64,000 nt of DNA from NORP294 sp047627915 (lineage in GTDB: Bacteria; Bacteroidota; Bacteroidia; Flavobacteriales_E; Vicingaceae). Where the stretch lies: assembly GCA_047627915.1 (NCBI GenBank), contig JBLHTZ010000009.1, forward strand, positions 1 through 64,000. Reading direction: 5' to 3'. A model generated the notes under the pieces. It did not search any database. It was not told where the DNA came from and saw only the letters and a program-made list of their open reading frames with translations. A program made the translations under genes and the position numbers. Shown here one piece after another: positions 53,325-62,836 of this stretch; position 1 is the first letter of the stretch; every line of letters starts with the position of its first letter.

Positions 53325-54218
53325 TTAGTCTTTCGAGAAATAATCCCCAGACTGGTAAATACCTGTTTCTTGTTTTTTAAGTTGCAAAAGGATGTCATTT
53401 GTTAATCGACTAGCTCCAAATCGGAACCATTCGTTTGTCATCCAATCGTTGCCTAACGTCTCTCTAAGCATTACCAAAAATTGAAGAGCTGTTTTTGAGT
53501 CAGAAATTCCACCTGCAGGTTTCATTCCTACCATTTTGCCCGTTTTGAGGTAATGGTCTTTAATCGCTTCTAACATTAATAGCGTGACTGGCATGGTGGC
53601 GGCAGGAGAAATTTTTCCCGTTGATGTCTTAATAAAGTCAGCACCTGCCCAAATAGCAATATCACTTGCTCTGCGAACATTGTCTGCTGTTCCCAATTCT
53701 CCAGTTTCTAAAATCACTTTTAATCTTGCTTTTCCGCAGGCTTCTTTTATCGTTGCAATTTCATCGTAAACAAATTGATATTCTCCTTGATGAAACTTTC
53801 CTCTGGAAATGACCATGTCAATTTCGTCTGCACCAGCATCAACAGCTATTTTAGTATCTTCTAATTTAACTTTTAGATTACTATTTCCGCTTGGAAATGC
53901 AGTAGCAACCGAAGCTACTTTCACTCCAGATTTCCCAAGTGCTTTTTTCGCGGTAGCTACGTGGTTTGGGTAAACACAGATTGCAGCCACTGTAGGAATG
54001 TCCAAACTATCATCTGGGTGCATGCCTTTATAGCACAATTGTTTGACTTTACCTTCAGTATCTTTGCCCTCTAATGTAGTGAGGTCAATCATGTTTAAGG
54101 CTAACTTAAGACCTTGAATTTTAGCCTCCTTCTTAATGCTTCTTGTTTTGAAACGATCGGCTCTTTCAACTAAACCTACCTGGTCAATTTTTTGGGTGTT
54201 TTTAAAATCCAACTCCAT
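53325..54218 (-). CDS. deoC: Deoxyribose-phosphate aldolase
   Basis: DeoC splits 2-deoxyribose 5-phosphate into glyceraldehyde 3-phosphate and acetaldehyde. From ATG 54218 the protein has 297 residues, with the Schiff-base lysine in DFIKTSTGKISP, the AGADEIDMVISRGK segment and the late lysine in GMKPAGGIS. It is the longer eukaryote-like form with an N-terminal extension of about 40 residues. The longer start at 54239 lies within the -7 box region and is not favoured. It precedes the aldehyde dehydrogenase gene. Confidence 0.95.
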   Translation of the reverse strand: MELDFKNTQKIDQVGLVERADRFKTRSIKKEAKIQGLKLALNMIDLTTLEGKDTEGKVKQLCYKGMHPDDSLDIPTVAAICVYPNHVATAKKALGKSGVKVASVATAFPSGNSNLKVKLEDTKIAVDAGADEIDMVISRGKFHQGEYQFVYDEIATIKEACGKARLKVILETGELGTADNVRRASDIAIWAGADFIKTSTGKISPAATMPVTLLMLEAIKDHYLKTGKMVGMKPAGGISDSKTALQFLVMLRETLGNDWMTNEWFRFGASRLTNDILLQLKKQETGIYQSGDYFSKD

Positions 54219-54236
54219 AGTTTTTTGATACAGTTT

Positions 54237-54244
54237 CAAAGGTA
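54237..54244 (-). promoter_or_regulatory. -7 promoter box TACCTTTG of deoC
   Basis: Exact TAnnTTTG on the minus strand, 18 bases upstream of ATG 54218. No -33 TTG at the usual distance. Confidence 0.45.
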
Positions 54245-54301
54245 AGAGATTTGAAAAGAAGAAGCGTAGAACAAACTAAAATCAATGTGACAAAGGCAAT
54301 C

Positions 54302-54317
54302 TAAATTTGTAAATTTG
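54302..54317 (+). promoter_or_regulatory. Tandem -7 boxes TAAATTTG TAAATTTG upstream of cysC
   Basis: Two identical TAAATTTG boxes stand head to tail and end nine bases before the cysC ATG at 54327. Each fits TAnnTTTG; two start points eight bases apart are possible. Confidence 0.5.
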
Positions 54318-54326
54318 GCAATTCAA

Positions 54327-54932
54327 ATGAAAAACGAGGGCAATAATATTTATTCTGTGTTTGATGAAATTCTTCCAAAAGAAGAAAAAGAAAAAATGCT
54401 CAATCAAAAAGCAAAAGTTTTATGGTTAACTGGCTTGAGCGGCTCTGGGAAAACGACAATAGCAAAGGTTCTGGAGAAAGAGTTACATCTACAAGGTTTT
54501 TTAACTCAATTATTGGATGGTGATAATATTAGAGCAGGAATAAACAATAACTTGGGTTTTTCGGAAGAAGATAGGACAGAGAACATTCGCAGAATTGCTG
54601 AGGTTTCTAAGTTATTTCTCAATTGCGGAGTTATTACTATTAATTGTTTTGTGAGCCCCACAGAGCAAATTCGAAATCAAGCTAAAGCCATAATTGGCGA
54701 AGAAAATTTCATAGAAATATTTATAAATACTCCTTTGGAAGTTTGTGAAGCTAGAGACACGAAAGGACTTTATGCAAAAGCCAGGAGAGGAGAAGTAAAG
54801 AACTTTACAGGTATTAGTGCGCCATTCGAGGATCCTCAAACCCCAAGTATTAAAGTAGAGACAGAAAATCAAACGTTAGAAGAGTCAGCCAATGAAGTTT
54901 TAGTGCACATTCTACCACTTATAAAAGCATAA
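54327..54932 (+). CDS. cysC: Adenylyl-sulfate kinase
   Basis: CysC phosphorylates adenosine 5'-phosphosulfate to PAPS. The 201-residue protein has the P-loop GLSGSGKTT at 36-44, then LLDGDNIRAGINNNLGFS, RTENIRRIAEV and FEDPQTP. The ATG at 54327 is preferred to TTG 54315, which lies inside the second -7 box. cysD begins directly after its stop. No PAPS reductase gene is in the window, so the PAPS may serve sulfonation as well as assimilation. Confidence 0.95.
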   Translation: MKNEGNNIYSVFDEILPKEEKEKMLNQKAKVLWLTGLSGSGKTTIAKVLEKELHLQGFLTQLLDGDNIRAGINNNLGFSEEDRTENIRRIAEVSKLFLNCGVITINCFVSPTEQIRNQAKAIIGEENFIEIFINTPLEVCEARDTKGLYAKARRGEVKNFTGISAPFEDPQTPSIKVETENQTLEESANEVLVHILPLIKA

Positions 54933-55838
54933 ATGAACAGTTATAATTTAAATCACCTAAAGGAACTAGAATCTGAGGCTATCTATATAGTTAGAGAGGT
55001 AGCAGCTCAGTTCGAAAACCCAGTTTTACTTTTTTCAGGAGGTAAAGATTCCATCGTTTGCGCACACATTGCCAAAAAAGCTTTTTATCCTGCAAAGGTT
55101 CCTTTTCCACTAATGCATATAGACACCGGACATAACTTTCCAGAGACGATTGAATTTAGAGATAAGTTTGTAAAAGAGATGGGGGCAAATTTAATTGTTG
55201 CGTCGGTTCAGGATGCGATTGATCAAGGTTTGGCAGTAGAAGAAAAAGGATTTAATGCAAGTCGCAATGGCATCCAAACAGTAGCGCTCCTTAAAGGTAT
55301 TGAGGATAATAAATTTGACGCCGCTATGGGTGGTGCTCGGCGGGATGAAGAAAAAGCCAGAGCTAAAGAAAGGTTTTTTTCTCACAGAGATGAATTTGGA
55401 CAATGGGATCCTAAAAATCAGAGAGCTGAGTTGTGGAACATCTTTAATGGAATGAAGCATTTCGGTGAAAACTTTAGGGTATTCCCTATATCGAATTGGA
55501 CCGAGATGGACGTTTGGCAATATATTTTAGCGGAAGGAATTGAACTGCCTTCGCTTTATTTTTCGCACCAAAGAGAATGTTTTATTAGAGATGGTGTGGT
55601 AATGTTTGCTTCCGACGTAATGGATAGGAAATCTGACGAGAAGGTCGAAAAAATGACGGTTCGTTTTAGAACGATTGGCGATATGACTTGCACAGGAGCA
55701 GTGTATTCAGAAGCTGATGATTTGGAGAAGATTATTGAAGAAGTTGCAGCAACTAGAACAACGGAAAGGGGAACGCGGTCAGACGATAAGCGATCTGAAG
55801 CGGCGATGGAAGATAGAAAAAAACAAGGGTACTTTTAA
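54933..55838 (+). CDS. cysD: Sulfate adenylyltransferase subunit 2
   Basis: CysD is the ATP pyrophosphatase subunit that adenylates sulfate; with CysN it forms ATP sulfurylase. The 301-residue protein has the loop FSGGKDSIV, then PFPLMHIDTGHNFPE, GARRDEEKARAKER and the C-terminal RGTRSDDKRSEAAMEDRKKQGYF, all family features. It is preceded without gap by cysC and followed after 40 bases by cysN. Confidence 0.97.
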   Translation: MNSYNLNHLKELESEAIYIVREVAAQFENPVLLFSGGKDSIVCAHIAKKAFYPAKVPFPLMHIDTGHNFPETIEFRDKFVKEMGANLIVASVQDAIDQGLAVEEKGFNASRNGIQTVALLKGIEDNKFDAAMGGARRDEEKARAKERFFSHRDEFGQWDPKNQRAELWNIFNGMKHFGENFRVFPISNWTEMDVWQYILAEGIELPSLYFSHQRECFIRDGVVMFASDVMDRKSDEKVEKMTVRFRTIGDMTCTGAVYSEADDLEKIIEEVAATRTTERGTRSDDKRSEAAMEDRKKQGYF

Positions 55839-55878
55839 CTGATTGTCGAATGACAATTGGTAAATAACAATTAAGAAA

Positions 55879-57144
55879 ATGAGTGGTAAATCATACCTAG
55901 ATATGGAGTTGTTGAGGTTTTCAACAGCTGGAAGCGTAGATGACGGGAAGAGCACATTGATTGGTAGAATGCTATACGATAGCAAATCTATATTTCAAGA
56001 TCAGTATGAAGCAATAGAAGCTAGTAGCAAGAAGAAAGGTGAGGCGACTGTGAATTTGGCTCTTTTAACCGATGGATTGCGTTCTGAAAGAGAGCAAGGA
56101 ATTACGATTGATGTTGCCTACCGATATTTCGCAACTCCCAAAAGGAAGTTTATTATTGCTGATACTCCAGGGCACATTCAGTATACTCGAAATATGGTTA
56201 CTGGTGCATCAACGTCAAACCTTTCAATAATTTTGATTGATGCTAGAAAGGGAATTATTGAGCAAACCTATCGCCACACTTTTATTGCATCTTTACTTGG
56301 TATTCCACACGTTGTGTTCTGTATTAATAAAATGGATTTAGTTGATTACAGCGAAGAAGTTTTTGAGGGAATTAAAAAAGACACCGAAGCGTTCGTTTCT
56401 AAATTGGGAATTCAGGACATTAATTTTATTCCAATCTCGGCATTGAATGGAGATAATGTGGTAAATAAATCCGAAAACATGGACTGGTACCAAGGTGGTA
56501 CACTGTTGTATTTATTGGAAAACATTCACATTGGTAGTGACCATAACCATGTAGATTGCCGTTTTCCAGTTCAATATGTAATACGGCCTCAAACAGACGA
56601 ATTTCACGACTATCGAGGGTATGCTGGAAGAATAGCAGGAGGTGTATTTAAGCCGGGAGATAAAGTAGTTGCTTTACCATCAGGATTTAGTTCTACCATA
56701 AAATCTATTGACACAATGGATGGGCCGGTAGAAGAAGCTTTCGCTCCAATGTCAGTTACGTTAACATTAGAGGATGAAATCGATATCAGTAGAGGTGATA
56801 TGATTGTGCGAGAAAATAATCAGCCGAATGTTACTCAAGATGTTGATTTGATGGTGTGTTGGTTAAACGAAAGACCGTTGCAAGTAAGAGGAAAATACGC
56901 CATTAAGCACACTTCGAACGACGTGAGATGTATCGTGAAAGAAGTAAAATACAAGGTGGACATCAATACTCTTCATCGGATGGAGGACGATAAAGAAATT
57001 AAGATGAATGATATAGGGAGGATTTCTATTAGAACGACTAAAGCACTTTTTACGGATGAATACAAACGAAATCGAAATACCGGAAGCCTAATCATTATTG
57101 ATGAAGCAACAAATGAGACAGTAGGTGCAGGAATGATTTTGTAA
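55879..57144 (+). CDS. cysN: Sulfate adenylyltransferase subunit 1
   Basis: CysN is the GTPase that drives sulfate adenylation by CysD. In the 421-residue protein the motifs are GSVDDGKST (G1), ADTPGHIQYTRNM (G3) and NKMD (G4), followed by elongation-factor-like beta domains. It is the short form without a fused CysC kinase, consistent with the separate cysC gene upstream. Its stop is five bases from the end of a convergent gene. Confidence 0.97.
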   Translation: MSGKSYLDMELLRFSTAGSVDDGKSTLIGRMLYDSKSIFQDQYEAIEASSKKKGEATVNLALLTDGLRSEREQGITIDVAYRYFATPKRKFIIADTPGHIQYTRNMVTGASTSNLSIILIDARKGIIEQTYRHTFIASLLGIPHVVFCINKMDLVDYSEEVFEGIKKDTEAFVSKLGIQDINFIPISALNGDNVVNKSENMDWYQGGTLLYLLENIHIGSDHNHVDCRFPVQYVIRPQTDEFHDYRGYAGRIAGGVFKPGDKVVALPSGFSSTIKSIDTMDGPVEEAFAPMSVTLTLEDEIDISRGDMIVRENNQPNVTQDVDLMVCWLNERPLQVRGKYAIKHTSNDVRCIVKEVKYKVDINTLHRMEDDKEIKMNDIGRISIRTTKALFTDEYKRNRNTGSLIIIDEATNETVGAGMIL

Positions 57145-57149
57145 AAAAA

Positions 57150-57662
57150 TTAGTTCGCTGCTTTTATTGCCTTATTCAGTTTTTTGATGATAAGTTTGAA
57201 GTCATACACCTTCATTTCATCTATACGAAACACTTCGTATGCGATATTATTTTCCATGTCGAAAATGAAATATTCGAAAACAACTAGCTCGTTATCAGGA
57301 GGTTGATTCATTAAATGGTCGTATTTGTATACACTGCTTTGCAATACATACTTATAGCCAGCCTGAGCTAGGGAGAAATAGGTTGAAGGGGTTGTAATTG
57401 CATATTCAAAAGGGTACTCTAAGGCTGCACCTTTCAGCTTTCTATTGGACTCTTTTAAGACATTGTTATGATTTTCTTGTCTTTGTAAGATGTATTTAGT
57501 AGACTTTGTTTTCTCCTCAAACTGGCTCAACTTAATTGGCTCATGTTCTAGAAATATGATTTTTTCTTTATCCAAGTCATCTGGACTACCTTTTTTAAAA
57601 GTAGGTTGTTGCGCTAAAGTAACAACTGGGACAAAGAGTAGCAGAAACAGTAGTTTTTTCAT
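57150..57662 (-). CDS. Secreted protein of unknown function
   Basis: The 170-residue protein has a signal peptide (MKKLLFLLLFVPVVTLAQ), then a charged region with a predicted helix (EEKTKSTKYILQRQENHNNVLKE is split here by position 48-70) and a mixed alpha-beta C-terminal half ending in a lysine-rich helix. No family or motif is recognised. It lies downstream of clc with a gap of 51 bases and may share its transcript. Periplasmic location is inferred from the signal alone. Confidence 0.65.
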   Translation of the reverse strand: MKKLLFLLLFVPVVTLAQQPTFKKGSPDDLDKEKIIFLEHEPIKLSQFEEKTKSTKYILQRQENHNNVLKESNRKLKGAALEYPFEYAITTPSTYFSLAQAGYKYVLQSSVYKYDHLMNQPPDNELVVFEYFIFDMENNIAYEVFRIDEMKVYDFKLIIKKLNKAIKAAN

Positions 57663-57713
57663 GATATAATTTTATGCGAATTTACTTCATATAATTTTTT
57701 AATAGAATTCTAT

Positions 57714-59537
57714 TTATTCGTGAGAAAAGTCTTGTAAAACTTTTCGATATGCATTGAATAATTTTGATTTTGAAACAAACCCAACATACTTGCCGTCATC
57801 AATAACAGGTAAATTCCATGCTCCAGTGTTGTTGAATTTTTCCATAACCCGATCCATGCGATCATTTGATGAGATGGACGCAGGGAAGTCTCGCATGATT
57901 TCGTTTATAAACACTTTATCATACTGTTCAGGTTGGAACATAATTTGACGGATGTCATCTAGTAATACAACACCTTCTAACTCAAAATTCTCGTTGACTA
58001 CTGGGAAGATGTTACGTTTAGATTTAGAAACTGTTTTTACTAGGCTGCGCAAACTATCTTTTGGTGAAACAGTGCTAAAATCTTTTTCTACTTCAGCTTG
58101 TAAGTTCATTAAAGTGAGTACTGCTTTGTCCTTATCGTGAGTAATTAATTCTCCACGTTTAGCCAACTGCATGGTATAAAGCGAGTGGGGATTAAAATAC
58201 TTAGATGTCATAAATGCAAAACCAGCAGTAATCATCAATGGAATAATTAATTCATAACCTCTGGTTATTTCTGCAATTAAAAACAATCCAGTTAGTGGAG
58301 CATGTATTACTCCTGCAATCAGCCCCGCCATTCCAACTAAGGTGAAATTCCGTTCAGAAATTCCAATAAAATTCAAATGGTTAACCACTTTTGAAAACAC
58401 AAATCCAGTGATAGATCCTAAAAATAATGAGGGAGCAAAAATTCCTCCAATCCCTCCTGCACCAAATGTAATTGAGGTTGCAATTACTTTAGCTAAAACC
58501 ACTAAAATTAAAAATGCAATTACTACCCAAAAACTATCTTTAAAGTCATTTAAGTAAGTGCCATTAAGGGCCTCACTTGCATTGTCGCCCAACAATAACT
58601 TTATTACCCCAAATCCTTCACCATAAAGTGGTGGAATAAAGAAGATAAGCACACCTAAGAATATAGAGCCTATCAGCATCCGTTTATAGATTCCATTAAT
58701 TGCTTCAAATCTATTTTCAATCGACCAATACATTTTGCTAAAATAGACAGACACTAAACCAGTAAGTCCTCCGAGAAGCATGTAAAATGGAACATCTGCT
58801 AAGGTGAATCCTTCTAATACTTTTACATTAAATAAAACTTCATCCCCTAAAATAAATGCAGAGGTTAATGCGGCTGACACAGATGCCATAAGCAGCGGAA
58901 TAAGTGAAACTGCCGTAAGGTCAAGCATTATTACTTCCAAGGCAAATACTATTGCTGCAATGGGGGCATTAAATATCCCTGACATGGCACCAGTTGCACC
59001 ACAGCCTAGCATCAAGGTGGTGATTTTGTAGTTTGACCTTGACAATCTAGCAAAATTCGAACCTATGGCACTACTTGTTCCAACTGTTGGTCCTTCAAGT
59101 CCAACTGATCCTCCAAATCCAACAGTAATTATACTTGTAATGATGGAAGAGTAGGTAGATTTCTTACTCATCTGAGACCGTTTTTTTGAAATGGCATAGA
59201 GTGTAGCTGGAATTCCATGACCTACTTTTTCCTTGACTACATATTTTACTATGAGCACAGTTAGGGCGATTCCGACTCCAGGGTAAATAAAATAGAGGTA
59301 GTTTTCATAATCGGCTACGTGTTCAGATTTTAACAAAAACTGAATAAAATGTACCATGTTTTTAAGCACCACAGCAACAATTCCAGCTGAAAACCCAATA
59401 AATATACTGAGTAATAATATAAATTGACGCTCACTAATGTGTTTGTGTCGCCATACTAAAAATTGGCGGTGCGCAACTTTGCCCTTCGCTGGCAAAGAAT
59501 GATAGAATCGTATGATTGAATAAATCAAACTCTTCAT
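57714..59537 (-). CDS. ClC family chloride channel or transporter with CBS domains
   Basis: The 607-residue protein has the ClC membrane core (about 35-440) with GHGIPATL, the GSVGLEGPT motif carrying the gating glutamate, and GAGGIGGIFAPSLFLG. A pair of CBS domains follows (about 470-600; KRNIFPVVNENFELEGVVLLDDI, WNLPVIDDGKYVGFVSKS). The gating glutamate is present, so either a chloride channel or a proton-coupled exchanger is possible. It starts seven bases after the mscS gene, suggesting joint expression in salt or osmotic stress. Confidence 0.94.
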   Translation of the reverse strand: MKSLIYSIIRFYHSLPAKGKVAHRQFLVWRHKHISERQFILLLSIFIGFSAGIVAVVLKNMVHFIQFLLKSEHVADYENYLYFIYPGVGIALTVLIVKYVVKEKVGHGIPATLYAISKKRSQMSKKSTYSSIITSIITVGFGGSVGLEGPTVGTSSAIGSNFARLSRSNYKITTLMLGCGATGAMSGIFNAPIAAIVFALEVIMLDLTAVSLIPLLMASVSAALTSAFILGDEVLFNVKVLEGFTLADVPFYMLLGGLTGLVSVYFSKMYWSIENRFEAINGIYKRMLIGSIFLGVLIFFIPPLYGEGFGVIKLLLGDNASEALNGTYLNDFKDSFWVVIAFLILVVLAKVIATSITFGAGGIGGIFAPSLFLGSITGFVFSKVVNHLNFIGISERNFTLVGMAGLIAGVIHAPLTGLFLIAEITRGYELIIPLMITAGFAFMTSKYFNPHSLYTMQLAKRGELITHDKDKAVLTLMNLQAEVEKDFSTVSPKDSLRSLVKTVSKSKRNIFPVVNENFELEGVVLLDDIRQIMFQPEQYDKVFINEIMRDFPASISSNDRMDRVMEKFNNTGAWNLPVIDDGKYVGFVSKSKLFNAYRKVLQDFSHE

Positions 59538-59544
59538 ACTACAA

Positions 59545-60432
59545 TTATTCTTTAGCTGTAAGTTGTACTTCCGAACTTCTCAAATGTAAATCTCTCTGTG
59601 GGAAAGGAATAGTCACATTGTGTTCTCTAAATTTTTTGTCAATAGCAAAACGCATTCTGCTCTTTATGAACTCAATTCGCCAAACCTCTTTTGACCAAAA
59701 ATGTATTTCAAAATCTAATGATGAATCGCCAAAGTCAAGAAAACGTACAAAGGGCTTAATTTTCATATTTACTGCGTCATCTTCTTTGGCTACTTCTGTT
59801 AATATTTTTTCTACTAATTCGGTATCAGAACCATAGGCAACTCCAACTGCTACATGAAACCGGGTTAAAACATTGCTATTGGTCCAATTGATTACTCGAT
59901 TGTTGGTCAACTGAGAATTTGGAACAAAAATTACGATTCCGTCTCTTGTCCGAACCTTTGAAGTTCGAAGTTTAATTTCTTTAACAGTAGCTAAAATGCC
60001 ATTTTCAAATTCTATGATATCGCCAATCACCACGTCGCCTTCAAACAACAGAATAAGGCCTGAAATAAAATCTTTAAAAGCATCTTGTAACCCAAATCCT
60101 AGACCAATAAAAAGAGCTGAAGAACCTAAAAGGATAGGCGTGATGTTAAATCCTATACTTCTAATAGCTAGCAAAACAGCTAATAGGTAAATCACATATT
60201 TACCTATTTGAATTAAAGCAAGTGCTTTTCCATCAAAAGGGTCTTCGTTTTGGGTAATTCGTTTTCGGAGGTACTTTGCTAAATTAGATGTGATTAGTCT
60301 AGCGATAACTAGAATGAGTACAACTACAATGATGTTATAAATTGAAAGATGATATTCACCAAGTTCTATAACTTGAAACTCCAATACTTCTTGAATACTT
60401 TTCCAAATGCTTTTTGCTTCTTCTTCAATCAT
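59545..60432 (-). CDS. MscS family mechanosensitive ion channel
   Basis: The intact 295-residue small MscS protein has three N-terminal helices, the pore helix region (LLGSSALFIGLGFGLQDAFKDFISGLILLFEGD) and the beta domain (IIEFENGILATVKEIKLRTSKVRTRDGIVIFVPNSQL). Such channels open on membrane tension to release solutes. The gene starts inside the dnaG stop (TAATG) and clc follows seven bases later. A second mscS copy at 26973-27851 is broken. Confidence 0.94.
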   Translation of the reverse strand: MIEEEAKSIWKSIQEVLEFQVIELGEYHLSIYNIIVVVLILVIARLITSNLAKYLRKRITQNEDPFDGKALALIQIGKYVIYLLAVLLAIRSIGFNITPILLGSSALFIGLGFGLQDAFKDFISGLILLFEGDVVIGDIIEFENGILATVKEIKLRTSKVRTRDGIVIFVPNSQLTNNRVINWTNSNVLTRFHVAVGVAYGSDTELVEKILTEVAKEDDAVNMKIKPFVRFLDFGDSSLDFEIHFWSKEVWRIEFIKSRMRFAIDKKFREHNVTIPFPQRDLHLRSSEVQLTAKE

Positions 60433-62405
60433 TAGTGTAGAATAATTCGGCCTAATTCGTGGGCCAATTTTTTCTTAGCTTCCATTAATTTCATAATATC
60501 ACCTAAGATTACGTCGTAATTTACATCTTTTCCCTTTAGTTGCTGTTGTTTTTCCCCAATTAACTGTTCAACTCTATTTAACCTCCACGAGCAAATTCCT
60601 TTGTGAATCTTCTTGGGTAGAACTAAGTCTTCGGTCAACGTTAAAATTTTGTGCTTCTCCTCCCAATTCAAACTTAGTGTATACTTCTCCATGAGGCACT
60701 CAATGGTGAAACTGCTAATTTCCTTGTCTGTATTCGTAACTAAATGACGTTCTTCAACCTGATTTTCAGCTTCAACAGCATCTTTAAATAGCAGGTAAAT
60801 CTTTCGAAAAACCGGATTATTAAAATGCAGTTCGTCTTTCTCAATTTCGAATACTAAATATTCTGCAACACTCGCTTTTATAGATTCTGCCTCCCCTTCA
60901 ACTTTGCTGTCCGTAGGTATCTCAATTTCAATACCTCCGTACTTAACAAAGGTTCTAATAATATCGCTTTCCTGCTCTGCAAGTACATCTACCTTCGCGC
61001 TCTTTTCTTGAATTTCAGGATTGTCAATTTCATGAAAAAAGTCAGGTGGAGGGCCTTCATCTCTTTCTTGATTTCGCTCTTGTTGTTGAATCCGCTTGGT
61101 TAGCTTATTCCGCCTTACTTTATTTAATTCACTTAATAAAGCTTGTTCGCCGATATCCATTAAGTTGCTGCATTCTTGCAAATAAACGGAACGGGCAATG
61201 GGGTCAGGAATGAGGGCTATACTGCTAACGATTTCTTTGATTAACCCTGCTCTCTTAATGGGGTCATCACCTGTCTCTTTTAATAAAAGATTAGTTTTGA
61301 ATCGAATAAAATCGAATGATTCTTTGTCAAGGAAGTCAGTAATTTCAGATGTACTACGACTCTTGGCGAAAGAGTCTGGATCTTCTCCTTCTGCAAAGGC
61401 CAATACCCGAACATTAAGGCCTTCTTCCAGAATCATATCGATTCCTCGAAATGCTGCTTTTATTCCGGCTGTATCGCCATCAAAAAGGATGGTTATGTTT
61501 TGTGTGTAGCGTTTAATTAGCCTAATTTGGTCCACTGTAAGCGATGTCCCAGAGCTTGAAACAACATTTTCAACACCATTCTGATGCAGTGAAATAACAT
61601 CTGTATAGCCTTCAACCAGAAAACATCTATCTTCAGAAATAATGGACTTCTTTGCCAAATTTAACCCGTAGAGAACTCGGCTTTTATGGTAAATGTCAGA
61701 CTCCGGTGAATTCAGATACTTTGCTGTTTTTTTATCTGCAGAAAGAGTTCTTCCACCAAAGCCAATTACCCTGCCTGAAATATTCTGAATTGGAAACATG
61801 ACTCGACCCTTAAAGCGATCGAATTTTTTTTCTTCTTTGACAATTGTTAGTCCTGTTTTATCTAAAAACTCTAGGTTATAACCCTTGGCTAGAGCGGCAT
61901 CTGTAAAGTTGGTCCATTCGTCATGGCTGTAGCCCAATTTGAATTTCTCTATCGTTTCTTCTCTAAACCCCCGTTCTTTGAAATAACTTAAACCAATGGC
62001 TCTTCCGTTCTCTGAGTTTAAAAGTTGCTCGTTAAAATAAGCAGCAGCAAAGTCGCTTACAATAAATAAACTTTCTTTCGCATTTGCCTCTAAGACTTGT
62101 TCAGTAGATTGCTCTTCTTCTTCAATTTCTATGTTGTACTTGTTAGCTAAGTATTTTAATGCTTCAGGATATGAATATTGCTCATGGGCCATCACAAAAT
62201 TCACAGATCCTCCCGCTTCACCGCAACCAAAACATTTATAGATTCCTTTCGCAGGAGAGACGGTAAACGACGGAGTCTTTTCGTTATGAAAAGGACATAA
62301 GCCAAGCATGTTGGCACCCCTTTTCTTAAGGTTTACCCACTCTCCAACTACTTCGTCAATTCGAGCAGTTTCAATAATTTGGTTTACGGTCTCTTTAGGT
62401 ATCAA
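60432..62405 (-). CDS. dnaG: DNA primase
   Basis: DnaG makes the RNA primers for replication. The 657-residue protein has the CHC2 zinc-binding domain (C37, H40, C58, C61 in CPFH ... CFGCG), the core RNA polymerase domain with TOPRIM motifs (LVEGYTDVI, LFDGDTAG) and a C-terminal helicase-binding part of low conservation. It is neither near rpoD nor rpsU here, but inside a train with rlmN, a polyprenyl synthase, a MORN lipoprotein, mscS and clc. Confidence 0.97.
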   Translation of the reverse strand: MIPKETVNQIIETARIDEVVGEWVNLKKRGANMLGLCPFHNEKTPSFTVSPAKGIYKCFGCGEAGGSVNFVMAHEQYSYPEALKYLANKYNIEIEEEEQSTEQVLEANAKESLFIVSDFAAAYFNEQLLNSENGRAIGLSYFKERGFREETIEKFKLGYSHDEWTNFTDAALAKGYNLEFLDKTGLTIVKEEKKFDRFKGRVMFPIQNISGRVIGFGGRTLSADKKTAKYLNSPESDIYHKSRVLYGLNLAKKSIISEDRCFLVEGYTDVISLHQNGVENVVSSSGTSLTVDQIRLIKRYTQNITILFDGDTAGIKAAFRGIDMILEEGLNVRVLAFAEGEDPDSFAKSRSTSEITDFLDKESFDFIRFKTNLLLKETGDDPIKRAGLIKEIVSSIALIPDPIARSVYLQECSNLMDIGEQALLSELNKVRRNKLTKRIQQQERNQERDEGPPPDFFHEIDNPEIQEKSAKVDVLAEQESDIIRTFVKYGGIEIEIPTDSKVEGEAESIKASVAEYLVFEIEKDELHFNNPVFRKIYLLFKDAVEAENQVEERHLVTNTDKEISSFTIECLMEKYTLSLNWEEKHKILTLTEDLVLPKKIHKGICSWRLNRVEQLIGEKQQQLKGKDVNYDVILGDIMKLMEAKKKLAHELGRIILH

Positions 62406-62410
62406 TTTTG

Positions 62411-62833
62411 CTATTTTTTAGCAGGCTTAAGTTCCAGTTTCAATGAGTCTGCAGAGTTAAGCATCTGGTCCAAGTCGATCACTTTGTTTAACGATCCATC
62501 CGGATTCCACAACTTCCATTTTCCAACTTTTAAATCTTTCTCATAAGACCCTTCCATTTGTTTTTTCCCAGTGTTGTAATAAATTATAGAATAACCTTTG
62601 CGCTCACCGTGCCAAAACTCGCCTTCACTCCACAAAAATCCATTAGCATAGTAGTATTTCCACAAGCCATGTCTTTTGCCATTCACTTTTTCACCTTCCA
62701 CTTTTTTAATCCCATTGGAGTAATGTTCAATAACTTGCTCAACAGCTCGCTCAAAGGCTTCCTCTTTCTCTTTTACAGTATCATTACAAGCAAACAAGGC
62801 AAGGGTTAACACTAAAAAAATAATTTTTCTCAT
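62411..62833 (-). CDS. Small MORN-variant repeat lipoprotein
   Basis: A 140-residue lipoprotein (MRKIIFLVLTLALFAC, C16) with three MORN-variant repeats: KRHGLWKYYYANGFLWSEG, KGYSIIYYNTGKKQMEG and KVGKWKLWNPDGSLNKV. These are the same repeat type as in the large protein at 21617-23338. It sits three bases after the polyprenyl synthase gene and five before dnaG, so it is part of that operon. Function unknown. Confidence 0.82.
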   Translation of the reverse strand: MRKIIFLVLTLALFACNDTVKEKEEAFERAVEQVIEHYSNGIKKVEGEKVNGKRHGLWKYYYANGFLWSEGEFWHGERKGYSIIYYNTGKKQMEGSYEKDLKVGKWKLWNPDGSLNKVIDLDQMLNSADSLKLELKPAKK

Positions 62834-62836
62834 GTT

